A stretch of 12,588 bases of DNA, from assembly GCA_946616365.1 (NCBI GenBank), contig CAMOIX010000045.1:1-12588 (forward strand), written 5' to 3'. Below are positions 1 through 6,852 of this stretch, piece after piece. Under the pieces are notes generated by a model. That model did not search any database and was not told where the DNA came from. It saw nothing but the letters and a program-made list of their open reading frames with translations. This DNA is from AC2028 sp002373595 (GTDB lineage: Bacteria; Bacillota; Clostridia; Lachnospirales; Lachnospiraceae). Position 1 is the stretch's first letter. Every line of letters begins with the position of its first letter. Position numbers and translations under genes: made by a program.

Positions 1-774
1 ACCATGGTCTTCGGTCAGATGAATGAGCCCCCCGGGGCAAGAATGAGAGTAGGACTTACCGGCCTTACGATGGCTGAGTATTTCCGTGACAAGGGTGGAA
101 AGGACGTGCTTCTTTTCATCGACAATATATTCCGTTTCACTCAGGCAGGATCCGAGGTTTCGGCACTTCTCGGACGTATGCCTTCGGCCGTTGGATATCA
201 GCCTACTCTTCAGACTGAGATGGGTGCTCTCCAGGAGCGTATCACTTCGACCAAGAACGGATCCATTACATCCGTACAGGCTGTATACGTACCTGCGGAT
301 GACCTTACCGACCCTGCACCGGCTACGACATTTGCACACCTTGATGCAACGACGGTTCTTTCCCGTCAGATAGTTGAGCTTGGTATCTATCCCGCAGTCG
401 ATCCCCTCGAGTCCACCTCGAGAATACTCGATCCCCGTATCGTCGGAGAGGAGCATTACAGAGTTGCCCGCGGAGTACAGGAGATGCTCCAGAGATATAA
501 GGAACTCCAGGATATCATCGCCATCCTCGGTATGGATGAGCTTTCTGAGGAAGACAAGCTTGTCGTATCCAGAGCGCGTAAGATCCAGAGATTCCTCTCA
601 CAGCCTTTCTTCGTTGCAGGACAGTTCACCGGACTCGAAGGAAAGTATGTACCCATTTCCGAGACCATCCGTGGATTCGGTGAGATCCTCGAGGGTAAGC
701 ATGACGATATCCCCGAGAGCTACTTCCTTAATTCCGGAACTATCGACGATGTACTTGCTAAGGTTAAAAAGTAA
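1..774 (+). CDS. atpD: F1 ATP synthase subunit beta, 3' part only
   Basis: This is the catalytic beta subunit of the F1 sector, which makes or hydrolyses ATP at the cytoplasmic face of the membrane. The reading frame is open from base 1, so the gene starts upstream of the window. About 257 residues are present out of a usual 460-470; the P-loop half is missing. Visible landmarks are the GQMNEPPGAR motif, the Walker B strand LLFIDNIFRF (fragment Asp41), PSAVGYQPTL, the alpha/beta family signature PAVDPLESTS, and the DELSEED lever motif at fragment residues 179-185, which contacts the gamma/epsilon rotor. The stop codon is 14 bases before the atpC start and an AAGGAG lies between them, as in a normal atp operon. 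Nothing in the visible part departs from the family. Identification is essentially certain. Confidence 0.98.
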   Translation, partial: TMVFGQMNEPPGARMRVGLTGLTMAEYFRDKGGKDVLLFIDNIFRFTQAGSEVSALLGRMPSAVGYQPTLQTEMGALQERITSTKNGSITSVQAVYVPADDLTDPAPATTFAHLDATTVLSRQIVELGIYPAVDPLESTSRILDPRIVGEEHYRVARGVQEMLQRYKELQDIIAILGMDELSEEDKLVVSRARKIQRFLSQPFFVAGQFTGLEGKYVPISETIRGFGEILEGKHDDIPESYFLNSGTIDDVLAKVKK

Positions 775-788
775 GTTAAGGAGTCAAA

Positions 789-1190
789 ATGGCTGATAAG
801 GAATTTACGCTGCGTATAGTCACTCCCGAGAGAGTATTCTACGAGGGAAACGCGCAGATGGTTGAATTTAATACTACCGAAGGCGAGATAGGTGTCCTTC
901 CCGGACATATTCCGCTCACGGTGATCGTAAGTCCCGGACTGCTCCGTATCCATGAGGAGGAGGGAGTGAAGATTGCAGCTCTTCATGCGGGATTTGCGGA
1001 GATACTTCCCGACGGTATATCGATACTGGCCGAGATTGTCGAATGGCCGGAGGAGATAGATAAGGAGCGTGCGGATGCAGCGCTTCACCGTGCGGAAGAG
1101 AGACTCAAGAGTAAGGATGGCGATCAGGATGTAAAGCGTGCGGAACTTGCACTCAAGCGTGCAGTCGCCAGAATAGAAGCCTTGAAGTAA
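789..1190 (+). CDS. atpC: F1 ATP synthase subunit epsilon
   Basis: This 133-residue protein is the epsilon subunit, part of the central rotor stalk, which couples proton or sodium flow to catalysis and can inhibit ATP hydrolysis. The N-terminal beta-sandwich covers roughly residues 1-85, with the hallmark GEIGVLPGHIPL at about 32-43. A charged helical hairpin follows (about 87-133), rich in Glu, Arg, Lys and Ala. Length is typical. The ATG at 789 has AAGGAG at 778-783 with a five-base spacer. It directly follows atpD and is the last gene of the atp operon, since an intrinsic terminator begins 15 bases after its stop. The ion used by the enzyme cannot be told from this subunit. Confidence 0.97.
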   Translation: MADKEFTLRIVTPERVFYEGNAQMVEFNTTEGEIGVLPGHIPLTVIVSPGLLRIHEEEGVKIAALHAGFAEILPDGISILAEIVEWPEEIDKERADAALHRAEERLKSKDGDQDVKRAELALKRAVARIEALK

Positions 1191-1204
1191 TAGTCGCAAG
1201 AGTA

Positions 1205-1240
1205 AAGATGCCGTCCGCAAGCCGGATGGCATCTTGTTTT
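1205..1240 (+). terminator. Intrinsic terminator of the atp operon
   Basis: A 13-bp stem pairs 1205-1217 with 1223-1235 (AAGATGCCGTCCG against CGGATGGCATCTT, one G-U pair) around a five-base loop, followed by GTTTT at 1236-1240. It sits just after atpC and is a convincing Rho-independent terminator. Its T-run ends only ten bases before the start codon of the next gene, so it probably also shapes expression of that gene. Confidence 0.9.
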
Positions 1241-1250
1241 ATGGATATCA

Positions 1251-3788
1251 ATGAAGAAAGTAATCCTTAGGATAATAATACTTCCTATCATCTTCATATT
1301 GACGCTGATCATAGCGGGAAGGATCCTCAACCAGGGCCATGAGAATATAACCATGGAAATGGCAGGGGCGACTTTTCCGCTTATCTCTTTTGCTCAGGAT
1401 GATGACACTCCGTATTACAATACGCTGCACGGATATGCCGGAAGCGCTGACTATTCGCTGCAGCAGGATTCGCTTACAGTACTGTCCGAAAACAGAGATC
1501 TGCTGTTCCGTATAGAGACGTACGGCAATCTCGTATCGGGCATATCCTATGAAGTAAGGAGTCTCTCCGGAGACAGACTGATAGAGAAAAACACTCCCGA
1601 CACATATGAACTCTCACAGGACGGCAAACTCCTCACGGGTAAGATAGTATTAAAGGATCTGCTCGAATATGACCGGGAATACTCCCTGAGAGTGGATGTA
1701 AGGGTAAATGATACAAGGGAGATCCATTTCTATACCAAGGTTATTTGGCCGGGGAATAATGACATGGGTGAAAGGCTCTCTTTTATTTCTGACTTCCATG
1801 ATAAGCTCTTTAATGAGGAACAGGCCAAGACTCTGTCCAGATATTTAGAGCCCAACGCGGGCCTTAATGATAACTCGGATTTTGCACATGTCGATATTCA
1901 CTCATCGCTCAATCAGCTGACTTACGGTGAGTTGGGCGTATATCCCTTTAAAGAACCCGTTATCACATTGAAAGACAGTGCGGGAGAGGTATCTACTTTC
2001 CTTGTCGATTATATGATGCAGAGCGGACGCGGAGACGATAAGACATATTATTTCGCTGAGGAGCTGTATCGTATCAGATACACACCGGAGAGGGTATATC
2101 TGCTCGACTACAGGAGAACGATGGACAGGATCGTGAACTCTGAGGATATGCCTGTCAATGACAAGATAGTAATAGGAATCTCAAGCGGTGATATAGAGAT
2201 AAGCGAGAGCGAAGACGGAAGGATCATGGCGTTCGTCTATCTCGGGAGACTCTTCGGATACAATACCGGATCGGGTAAGTTCGCGGATATATTCAGCTTT
2301 GACAGGAGCGGCGAGCCTGACCTGAGGACGCTCTACGGAGCACATGATATTAAGGTTCTCGATATTGACGAGGCCGGAAATATCACATTCGCCGTATACG
2401 GATATATGAACGGAGGACGCCATGAGGGTGAAGTCGGAATAGAAATATATGTCTACAGCGATGAGAAAAATACCATCGAGGAGATAGTGTACATTCCATA
2501 TGACGGAGAGTACGGTGTACTTAAAGAAGACCTGGAGAGACTGCTTTACCTTAACAGAAACGGGCATCTCTATGTATCGCTTGAGAACAGCGTGCTGATG
2601 ATAGATCTCGAAAAAAGGTCCGTGGAGAGTATCAGGAGCCTCCCGGATGACGATGCTGTAAGGACCAGTATCGATCACAGACTGCTGGTCGTTACGGAGA
2701 ACTTGGAAGAAGAAGCGGGAGCTCTGAAGATCAGAAATCTAATGACCGAAAGTGAAGTGGCCATAAGGACGGAAACCGGAGATTCAATACGTTTCATCGG
2801 ATTCATAGGACAGGATCTGGTTTACGGTATGGCACACCGCAGGGATATCTATACCGATAACAGCGGACATGTATTCTATCCGATGTACAGGATCTGTATA
2901 TGCGATGAGTACGGCAAGCCTATCAAGAACTACGAGAATCAGGATGTATATGTTACTGACTGTCTCATCAAGGACAACCAGATATTGCTCACAAGAGTAT
3001 CTATAGATGAGGACAGAAAGGTGAAGGATGTATCACCGGATCAGATAACGACGAGCGCATTTACCGAGGAGTATCACAACTATGTAACGGTGACTGCGAT
3101 AGATGTCTATAAGAAATACACTCAGATCCAGCTCCTGACAGCGGTAAATAAGAAATCGCTTAAGATCACATATCCGATGGAGGTCGTATATGAGGGCGGA
3201 AGGAGTCTGGAAGTCATCTTAGAAAAGCCTGAAAGATTCTATATATATGACGGGTATGGTCTCGAGGGTATATACAATCTGCCGGCTCCGGCAATAACTG
3301 AAGCTGACAGTGTATACGGCAGGGTAATAGCTCAGGACGGAAGCCTGATATGGAGGAGAGGATCCAGAGCTTCCAAGAATCAGATAATGTCGATAGAGCA
3401 TGAGTCTGTCACCGAAGATAAGAACAGTGTGGCAGTATGTTTGGACAGTATGATGAAGTACAAAGGGATCATTCGTAATTCCGATTATCTGCTGATGCAG
3501 GGGCAGACACCGATACAGATACTCTCCGAGAATATGCCCGAGGAGAAAATACTTAAGCTTTACGGCAGCTCACTTGATAATATACTCTACTATGTGGCAC
3601 AGGATATACCTGTTATAGCGCTTCTCGGGGATGACACTGCAGTGATGGTCATAGGATATAATGACCAGATAATAGTGGCTCTTGATCCCGCCGCGGAAGA
3701 ATTAAAGCGTATTTCCATAGATAAAGCGAAAGAGATGTTTGAACTGAGCGGAAATATGTTCGTAACATATGTTGATCGCCAGGAATAA
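1251..3788 (+). CDS. Large single-pass extracytoplasmic protein with propeller-like middle and degenerate C39-like C-terminal domain
   Basis: I do not recognise a named gene. The 845-residue product starts MKKVILRII and has one hydrophobic segment at about 5-23, read as a signal anchor with the rest outside the cytoplasm. Residues about 40-180 look beta-rich. Residues about 290-690 carry repeated beta strands with Asp/Gly turns, suggestive of a beta-propeller. The last 120 residues resemble a C39-like cysteine peptidase: a helix ending MMKYKG (734-739), a strand-turn DTAVMVIGYND (795-805), then VALDP (809-813). Aligning by eye, Ser726 stands where the catalytic Cys is expected and Thr796 replaces the His, while Asp812 is kept. 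The domain is therefore probably non-catalytic. ATG 1251 is chosen because it alone includes the full membrane segment; it has no good Shine-Dalgarno. The gene stands alone between two terminators. It may sense or bind cell-surface peptide, but function is unknown. Confidence 0.85.
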   Translation: MKKVILRIIILPIIFILTLIIAGRILNQGHENITMEMAGATFPLISFAQDDDTPYYNTLHGYAGSADYSLQQDSLTVLSENRDLLFRIETYGNLVSGISYEVRSLSGDRLIEKNTPDTYELSQDGKLLTGKIVLKDLLEYDREYSLRVDVRVNDTREIHFYTKVIWPGNNDMGERLSFISDFHDKLFNEEQAKTLSRYLEPNAGLNDNSDFAHVDIHSSLNQLTYGELGVYPFKEPVITLKDSAGEVSTFLVDYMMQSGRGDDKTYYFAEELYRIRYTPERVYLLDYRRTMDRIVNSEDMPVNDKIVIGISSGDIEISESEDGRIMAFVYLGRLFGYNTGSGKFADIFSFDRSGEPDLRTLYGAHDIKVLDIDEAGNITFAVYGYMNGGRHEGEVGIEIYVYSDEKNTIEEIVYIPYDGEYGVLKEDLERLLYLNRNGHLYVSLENSVLMIDLEKRSVESIRSLPDDDAVRTSIDHRLLVVTENLEEEAGALKIRNLMTESEVAIRTETGDSIRFIGFIGQDLVYGMAHRRDIYTDNSGHVFYPMYRICICDEYGKPIKNYENQDVYVTDCLIKDNQILLTRVSIDEDRKVKDVSPDQITTSAFTEEYHNYVTVTAIDVYKKYTQIQLLTAVNKKSLKITYPMEVVYEGGRSLEVILEKPERFYIYDGYGLEGIYNLPAPAITEADSVYGRVIAQDGSLIWRRGSRASKNQIMSIEHESVTEDKNSVAVCLDSMMKYKGIIRNSDYLLMQGQTPIQILSENMPEEKILKLYGSSLDNILYYVAQDIPVIALLGDDTAVMVIGYNDQIIVALDPAAEELKRISIDKAKEMFELSGNMFVTYVDRQE

Positions 3789-3812
3789 GTTAAAACATAA
3801 CAAAAAATGGGC

Positions 3813-3846
3813 AAAAAAAACGGCTGCCATGAGCAGTCGCTTTTTT
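3813..3846. terminator. Bidirectional intrinsic terminator between convergent genes
   Basis: A 7-bp stem (CGGCTGC at 3821-3827 with GCAGTCG at 3833-3839, one G-U pair) and a five-base loop are flanked by eight A on the left (3813-3820) and six T on the right (3841-3846). Read rightward it ends the 845-residue gene; read leftward it ends spoVG, whose stop is at 3873. Both directions have a U-tract after the stem, so one element serves both convergent genes. Confidence 0.85.
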
Positions 3847-3872
3847 GCGCATTTTTAACCTGCGATCGATAT

Positions 3873-4148
3873 TTACTCGCTCTGTGCGAGCTCGGCGCTG
3901 GCTTTTTCGTACTCTTCAAGGATCACTTTCTGAACCATTTCGCGAGTGTCCTTATTGATGGGGTGAGCGATGTCACGATACTCTCCATCGGTCGATTTCT
4001 TGCTGGGCATTGCTATGAACAGTCCCTTTTCGCCTTCGATAACCTTGATGTCGTGCACAACGAATTCGTCATCCAGTGTGATGGAAACGACCGCGCGCAT
4101 TTTTCCCTCTGATGTAATCTTACGCACTCTCACATCTGTTATCTTCAT
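3873..4148 (-). CDS. spoVG: Septation/sporulation regulator SpoVG
   Basis: SpoVG is a small nucleic-acid-binding regulator that affects septation and spore cortex formation in Bacillus and capsule, virulence and stress genes in other Firmicutes. The 91-residue product MKITDVRVRK... carries the conserved core SITLDDEFVVHDIKVIEG, GLFIAMPSKK and the DIAHPIN motif at about residues 59-65. The tail is acidic and variable, as is usual. The frame is open further upstream to 4211, but the start at 4148 matches the family N-terminus and has AGGAG at 4157-4161 (read on the minus strand) with a suitable spacer. It lies 156 bases downstream of glgD in the same direction with a plausible promoter of its own. 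SpoVG occurs in non-sporulating species too, so it does not prove sporulation. Confidence 0.96.
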   Translation of the reverse strand: MKITDVRVRKITSEGKMRAVVSITLDDEFVVHDIKVIEGEKGLFIAMPSKKSTDGEYRDIAHPINKDTREMVQKVILEEYEKASAELAQSE

Positions 4149-4155
4149 ACTGCAA

Positions 4156-4161
4156 ACTCCT
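4156..4161 (-). promoter_or_regulatory. Ribosome binding site that fixes the spoVG start
   Basis: Read on the minus strand this is AGGAGT, about seven bases before the ATG at 4148. It supports the 91-residue form of SpoVG over the 21-residue-longer open frame that begins at 4211. Confidence 0.75.
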
Positions 4162-4233
4162 GTATGCTGTGCCGATCGATGCCTCCCTTCGCTGTCTGTA
4201 CCGATGATCAACTGGAATTATGTTACTCCTAAT

Positions 4234-4262
4234 ATTTAACATGGAGAAGCAGGAGTTGTAAA
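4234..4262 (-). promoter_or_regulatory. Possible sigma-A promoter for spoVG
   Basis: On the minus strand there is TTTACA (4257-4262) and TTAAAT (4234-4239) separated by exactly 17 bases. Each hexamer has four or five matches to the sigma-A consensus. Transcription would begin near 4227 and give a leader of about 80 bases. I see no convincing sigma-H promoter of the kind that drives spoVG in Bacillus subtilis. Confidence 0.45.
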
Positions 4263-4304
4263 GCAATATTTTGTTCAAAAGTGCCCGACTTTTGCTGTCG
4301 AAGA

Positions 4305-5423
4305 CTACATTACGAAGCGTTCGCCCTGCTCAACGACGATCTTTATACCGTCATCACCGCGCAGGAAGGAACCACCGCGGATGGTACCGTGGCTCTCTAC
4401 GATACAGTTCTCGATCGTCGAATTGTCTCCGATGTAGACATCGTTGAGGATGATCGAATTACGGATGGTGCAGCCGTTTCCGACATAGCTTGCCTTGAAT
4501 ATGACGGAATTCTCCACCGTGCCGTTGATGATGCATCCACTCGATATGAGACTGCCACGGATGTTTGCTCCGGGATTGTATTTGGCCGGAGGCAGATCAT
4601 CCACTTTGGAATAGATATTGGGATACTCCTTAAAGAAGTAATTGCGAACCTGACTCTCGAGGAAATCCATATTCGTGTAGTAATAGTCCTCGACAGATGC
4701 TATGTTTCTCCAATATGTCTTGAGTCTGTAGCCGAAGATCCTCTTTACATCCTTGTATCTGATGAGGACATCTCTTACGAGGTCGTAGCGATCCTCCTCA
4801 GCACATTTCTCGATCATCTCGATCAGCATACGGCGTCTGATAACATATATGCCGCAGGAGATGGTATTGGTCTTGGGCTGGAGGGGTTTCTCTTCGAAGT
4901 CCGTAACTCTGTCATCCTCGTTGAGGAGAACGGTTCCGTATCTCGAAGGGTCGTCATCGCTTTCGAGATCCTTGACCACTATAGTGATATCGGCTTTCTT
5001 GTTGATGTGATACTCAAGGAGCTTGTTGAAGTCCATCTTATATACACAGTCGCCGGATGCGATGATGACATAGGGCTCGTGGCTTTCTTTGAGGAAGTCC
5101 AGATTCTGGTAGATGGCATCAGCAGTGCCTCTGTACCAGTTGCTGTTATCGGATGTCATAGCGGGTGTCATGACGAAGAGTCCGCCCTGCTTACGTCCGA
5201 AGTCCCACCACTTGGATGAACTCAGGTGAGTATTGAGACTGCCTGCATTGTACTGCGTGAGGACAGCCACCTTCTGCATATGCGAGTTTGACATATTGCT
5301 CAGCGTGAAGTCTATACTGCGGTAGCTTCCTGCGATCGGCATGGCGCATACGGCACGGCGCTTGGAGAGTGCTCCCATTCTGTGATTGTTTCCTCCGGCG
5401 AGGATTATTCCTATCGCTCTCAT
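4305..5423 (-). CDS. glgD: GlgD, non-catalytic-type ADP-glucose pyrophosphorylase subunit
   Basis: The 372-residue product is the GlgD partner of GlgC. In Firmicutes the two form a hetero-oligomer in which GlgD activates GlgC and is itself weakly active or inactive. The N-terminal nucleotidyltransferase domain (about 1-240) is recognisable from IGIILAGG, SIDFTLSN, WYRGTADAIYQN, SGDCVYKMDF (123-132) and DFEEKP (175-180). A C-terminal left-handed beta-helix of hexapeptide repeats follows (about 280-360). The pyrophosphate-binding loop is degenerate: GlgC here has GGQGSRL while GlgD has GGNNHRMG (10-17), and the GDH of GlgC is GDC. The start overlaps the glgC stop by one base (TAATG), so the two are almost certainly translationally coupled. 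No glgA, glgB or glgP is in the window. Confidence 0.95.
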   Translation of the reverse strand: MRAIGIILAGGNNHRMGALSKRRAVCAMPIAGSYRSIDFTLSNMSNSHMQKVAVLTQYNAGSLNTHLSSSKWWDFGRKQGGLFVMTPAMTSDNSNWYRGTADAIYQNLDFLKESHEPYVIIASGDCVYKMDFNKLLEYHINKKADITIVVKDLESDDDPSRYGTVLLNEDDRVTDFEEKPLQPKTNTISCGIYVIRRRMLIEMIEKCAEEDRYDLVRDVLIRYKDVKRIFGYRLKTYWRNIASVEDYYYTNMDFLESQVRNYFFKEYPNIYSKVDDLPPAKYNPGANIRGSLISSGCIINGTVENSVIFKASYVGNGCTIRNSIILNDVYIGDNSTIENCIVESHGTIRGGSFLRGDDGIKIVVEQGERFVM

Positions 5424-6694
5424 TACATATCACCTGCCTTTATAAGTGTGCGTCCGCCGTTTAAATATCCGTTCTCATAATCGGAGGGTTCGGTCTCTCC
5501 GTAGATAACGGTATTTTTGCCTGCACTGACTCCCGCCGGGATGATACTCTTCTCGCCGACGGTGACTATTCCGCTGTTATAGATATGAGGTGCGGTTTCA
5601 TTCGGGATCTCGTCTCCGAGTCCTAACTTAACGCCGTCGCCGATCAGACATTTCTCGGCTATGATACCCTTGTAGATCTCACAGTTGTCTCCGATGGTGG
5701 TCTCGTTCATTACGATCGAATCGCGGATGATCGTATTCTTGCCGATGGTCACACCGCGCCCTATGACAGAATTGTAGACCTTACCGTAGACTTCGGTTCC
5801 TTCACCGATGATGCAGCGGTCAACGACGCTGTCCATCGAGAAATACTGAGGGGGCTGGATATCACTCTTGGTGTAGATCTTCCAGTATTCCTCATACAGA
5901 TTGAACTCGGGTACTATATCGATGAGCTCCATATTGGCTTCCCAGTAGGATGAGAGAGTACCTACATCTTTCCAGTAGCCGTTAAATTCGTACGCGTAGA
6001 GAGGGAATCCCTGCTCTCTGCAGTACGGGATGATATGCTTTCCGAAATCAAGATTCTCCTGATCCTTTAATGCGAGCATTCCTTTTCTGAGTGTGGGCCA
6101 GTTAAAGATATATATGCCCATGCTCGCGAGATTGCTGCGGGGATGCTCGGGCTTTTCCTCAAACTCCGTGATCCTTCTGTCCTCGTCGGTGATCATGATG
6201 CCGAAGCGGGATGCCTCCTCAAGAGGAACGGGCATAACTGCGATAGTGACATCCGCACCCTTGGCCTTGTGGAAGTCGAGCATCACTTCGTAATCCATTT
6301 TGTAGATATGATCTCCCGAAAGGATGAGCACATAGTCGGGATTGAAATTTTCGATATATTCCAGATTCTGGTAGATGGCATTGGCGGTACCTGAGTACCA
6401 CTCTCCGCCTGAACTGCCTTCATAGGGCGGCAAGACACTCACTCCGCCGATATTACGGTCGAGGTCCCAGGGGATACCTATGCCGATATGGGAATTAAGT
6501 CTGAGAGGCTGATACTGCGTCAGGACACCGACGGTATCGATACCCGAATTGATACAGTTAGAGAGCGGGAAATCGATAATGCGATATTTGCCTCCGAAGG
6601 CTACAGCGGGCTTAGCTACTTTTGATGTCAGAACCCCAAGTCGGCTGCCCTGTCCGCCGGCTAGGAGCATCGCGATCATTTCCTTCTTTATCAT
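5423..6694 (-). CDS. glgC: Glucose-1-phosphate adenylyltransferase, catalytic subunit
   Basis: GlgC converts ATP and glucose-1-phosphate to ADP-glucose and pyrophosphate, the committed step of bacterial glycogen synthesis in the cytoplasm. The chosen product has 423 residues. It shows the nucleotide-binding loop LLAGGQGSRLG (10-20), IIDFPLSNCINSGI, SGDHIYKMDY (126-135, Asp128 as the likely catalytic metal ligand), EFEEKPEHP (177-185, Lys181 as the glucose-phosphate contact) and WKDVGT (241-246). A left-handed beta-helix follows from about 285 to the end. The frame is open 35 codons further upstream, but those residues (beginning MGQCVIYF) overlap the promoter. The ATG at 6694 has an excellent ribosome binding site and the expected N-terminus. 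It is first in the glgC-glgD unit and is transcribed divergently from murC. Confidence 0.97.
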   Translation of the reverse strand: MIKKEMIAMLLAGGQGSRLGVLTSKVAKPAVAFGGKYRIIDFPLSNCINSGIDTVGVLTQYQPLRLNSHIGIGIPWDLDRNIGGVSVLPPYEGSSGGEWYSGTANAIYQNLEYIENFNPDYVLILSGDHIYKMDYEVMLDFHKAKGADVTIAVMPVPLEEASRFGIMITDEDRRITEFEEKPEHPRSNLASMGIYIFNWPTLRKGMLALKDQENLDFGKHIIPYCREQGFPLYAYEFNGYWKDVGTLSSYWEANMELIDIVPEFNLYEEYWKIYTKSDIQPPQYFSMDSVVDRCIIGEGTEVYGKVYNSVIGRGVTIGKNTIIRDSIVMNETTIGDNCEIYKGIIAEKCLIGDGVKLGLGDEIPNETAPHIYNSGIVTVGEKSIIPAGVSAGKNTVIYGETEPSDYENGYLNGGRTLIKAGDM

Positions 6695-6701
6695 AGAGGA
6701 T

Positions 6702-6709
6702 ACCTCCCC
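6702..6709 (-). promoter_or_regulatory. Ribosome binding site that fixes the glgC start
   Basis: Read on the minus strand this is GGGGAGGT, seven bases before the ATG at 6694. It rules out the longer open frame starting at 6799, which would have to be translated from sequence upstream of the likely transcription start. Confidence 0.85.
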
Positions 6710-6722
6710 AAAGTATATGAAT

Positions 6723-6751
6723 ATTGTATCATTTTTGGCTTGTTTTTGGAA
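6723..6751 (-). promoter_or_regulatory. Likely extended -10 promoter of glgC-glgD
   Basis: On the minus strand TGATACAAT (6723-6731) is an extended -10 element, TGnTACAAT, one base from consensus. A weak -35, TTCCAA (6746-6751), stands 17 bases upstream. Transcription should start near 6716, leaving a leader of about 22 bases with the strong ribosome binding site. The weak -35 suggests dependence on the TG motif or on an activator. Confidence 0.65.
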
Positions 6752-6772
6752 TATCTTTCGCCCTTTTTTTGC

Positions 6773-6797
6773 GGGAAAATATATTACACATTGTCCC
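6773..6797. repeat. Imperfect 25-base palindrome in the glgC/murC divergent region
   Basis: The sequence between GGGA (6773) and TCCC (6797) is an imperfect dyad with about 18 of 24 symmetric positions matching. It covers the murC -35 and lies upstream of the glgC promoter, which would suit an operator. AT-rich promoter DNA produces weak dyads by chance, so this is only a candidate site. Confidence 0.3.
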
Positions 6798-6813
6798 AAA
6801 AATAAACTATAAT
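6785..6813 (+). promoter_or_regulatory. Likely sigma-A promoter of murC
   Basis: A perfect TATAAT (6808-6813) is preceded at 17 bases by TACACA (6785-6790, four of six matches). Transcription would begin near 6820, about 33 bases before the murC start. It is the best rightward promoter in the divergent region and does not overlap the glgC core promoter. Confidence 0.7.
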
Positions 6814-6852
6814 ATCTAGTTGAGTAAACAATGACGGGAGGATGACATCCGT

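Noticed and set aside
1182..1210. TTGAAG with weak -10-like sequence at the end of atpC, considered as a promoter for the 845-residue gene.
   Set aside because: The spacing or the -10 is poor in every arrangement tried, and the terminator stem would lie inside the initial transcript. It is not strong enough to annotate.
4149..4211. N-terminally extended SpoVG open frame, and a second ribosome-site-like GGGAGG (minus strand, near 4182-4188).
   Set aside because: The extension does not match the family N-terminus, no start codon sits at the right distance from that GGGAGG, and a better ribosome site precedes the 4148 start.
4276..4294. Seven-base inverted repeat CAAAAGT / ACTTTTG just after the glgD stop, considered as a glgCD terminator.
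   Set aside because: The stem is AT-rich and no T-run follows on the minus strand, so it is not a convincing intrinsic terminator. How glgCD transcription ends before spoVG is unclear; read-through into spoVG is possible.
4281..5219. A 312-residue open frame on the plus strand opposite glgD.
   Set aside because: It is the antisense shadow of glgD: it lacks family motifs and a ribosome site, and glgD is unmistakable on the other strand.
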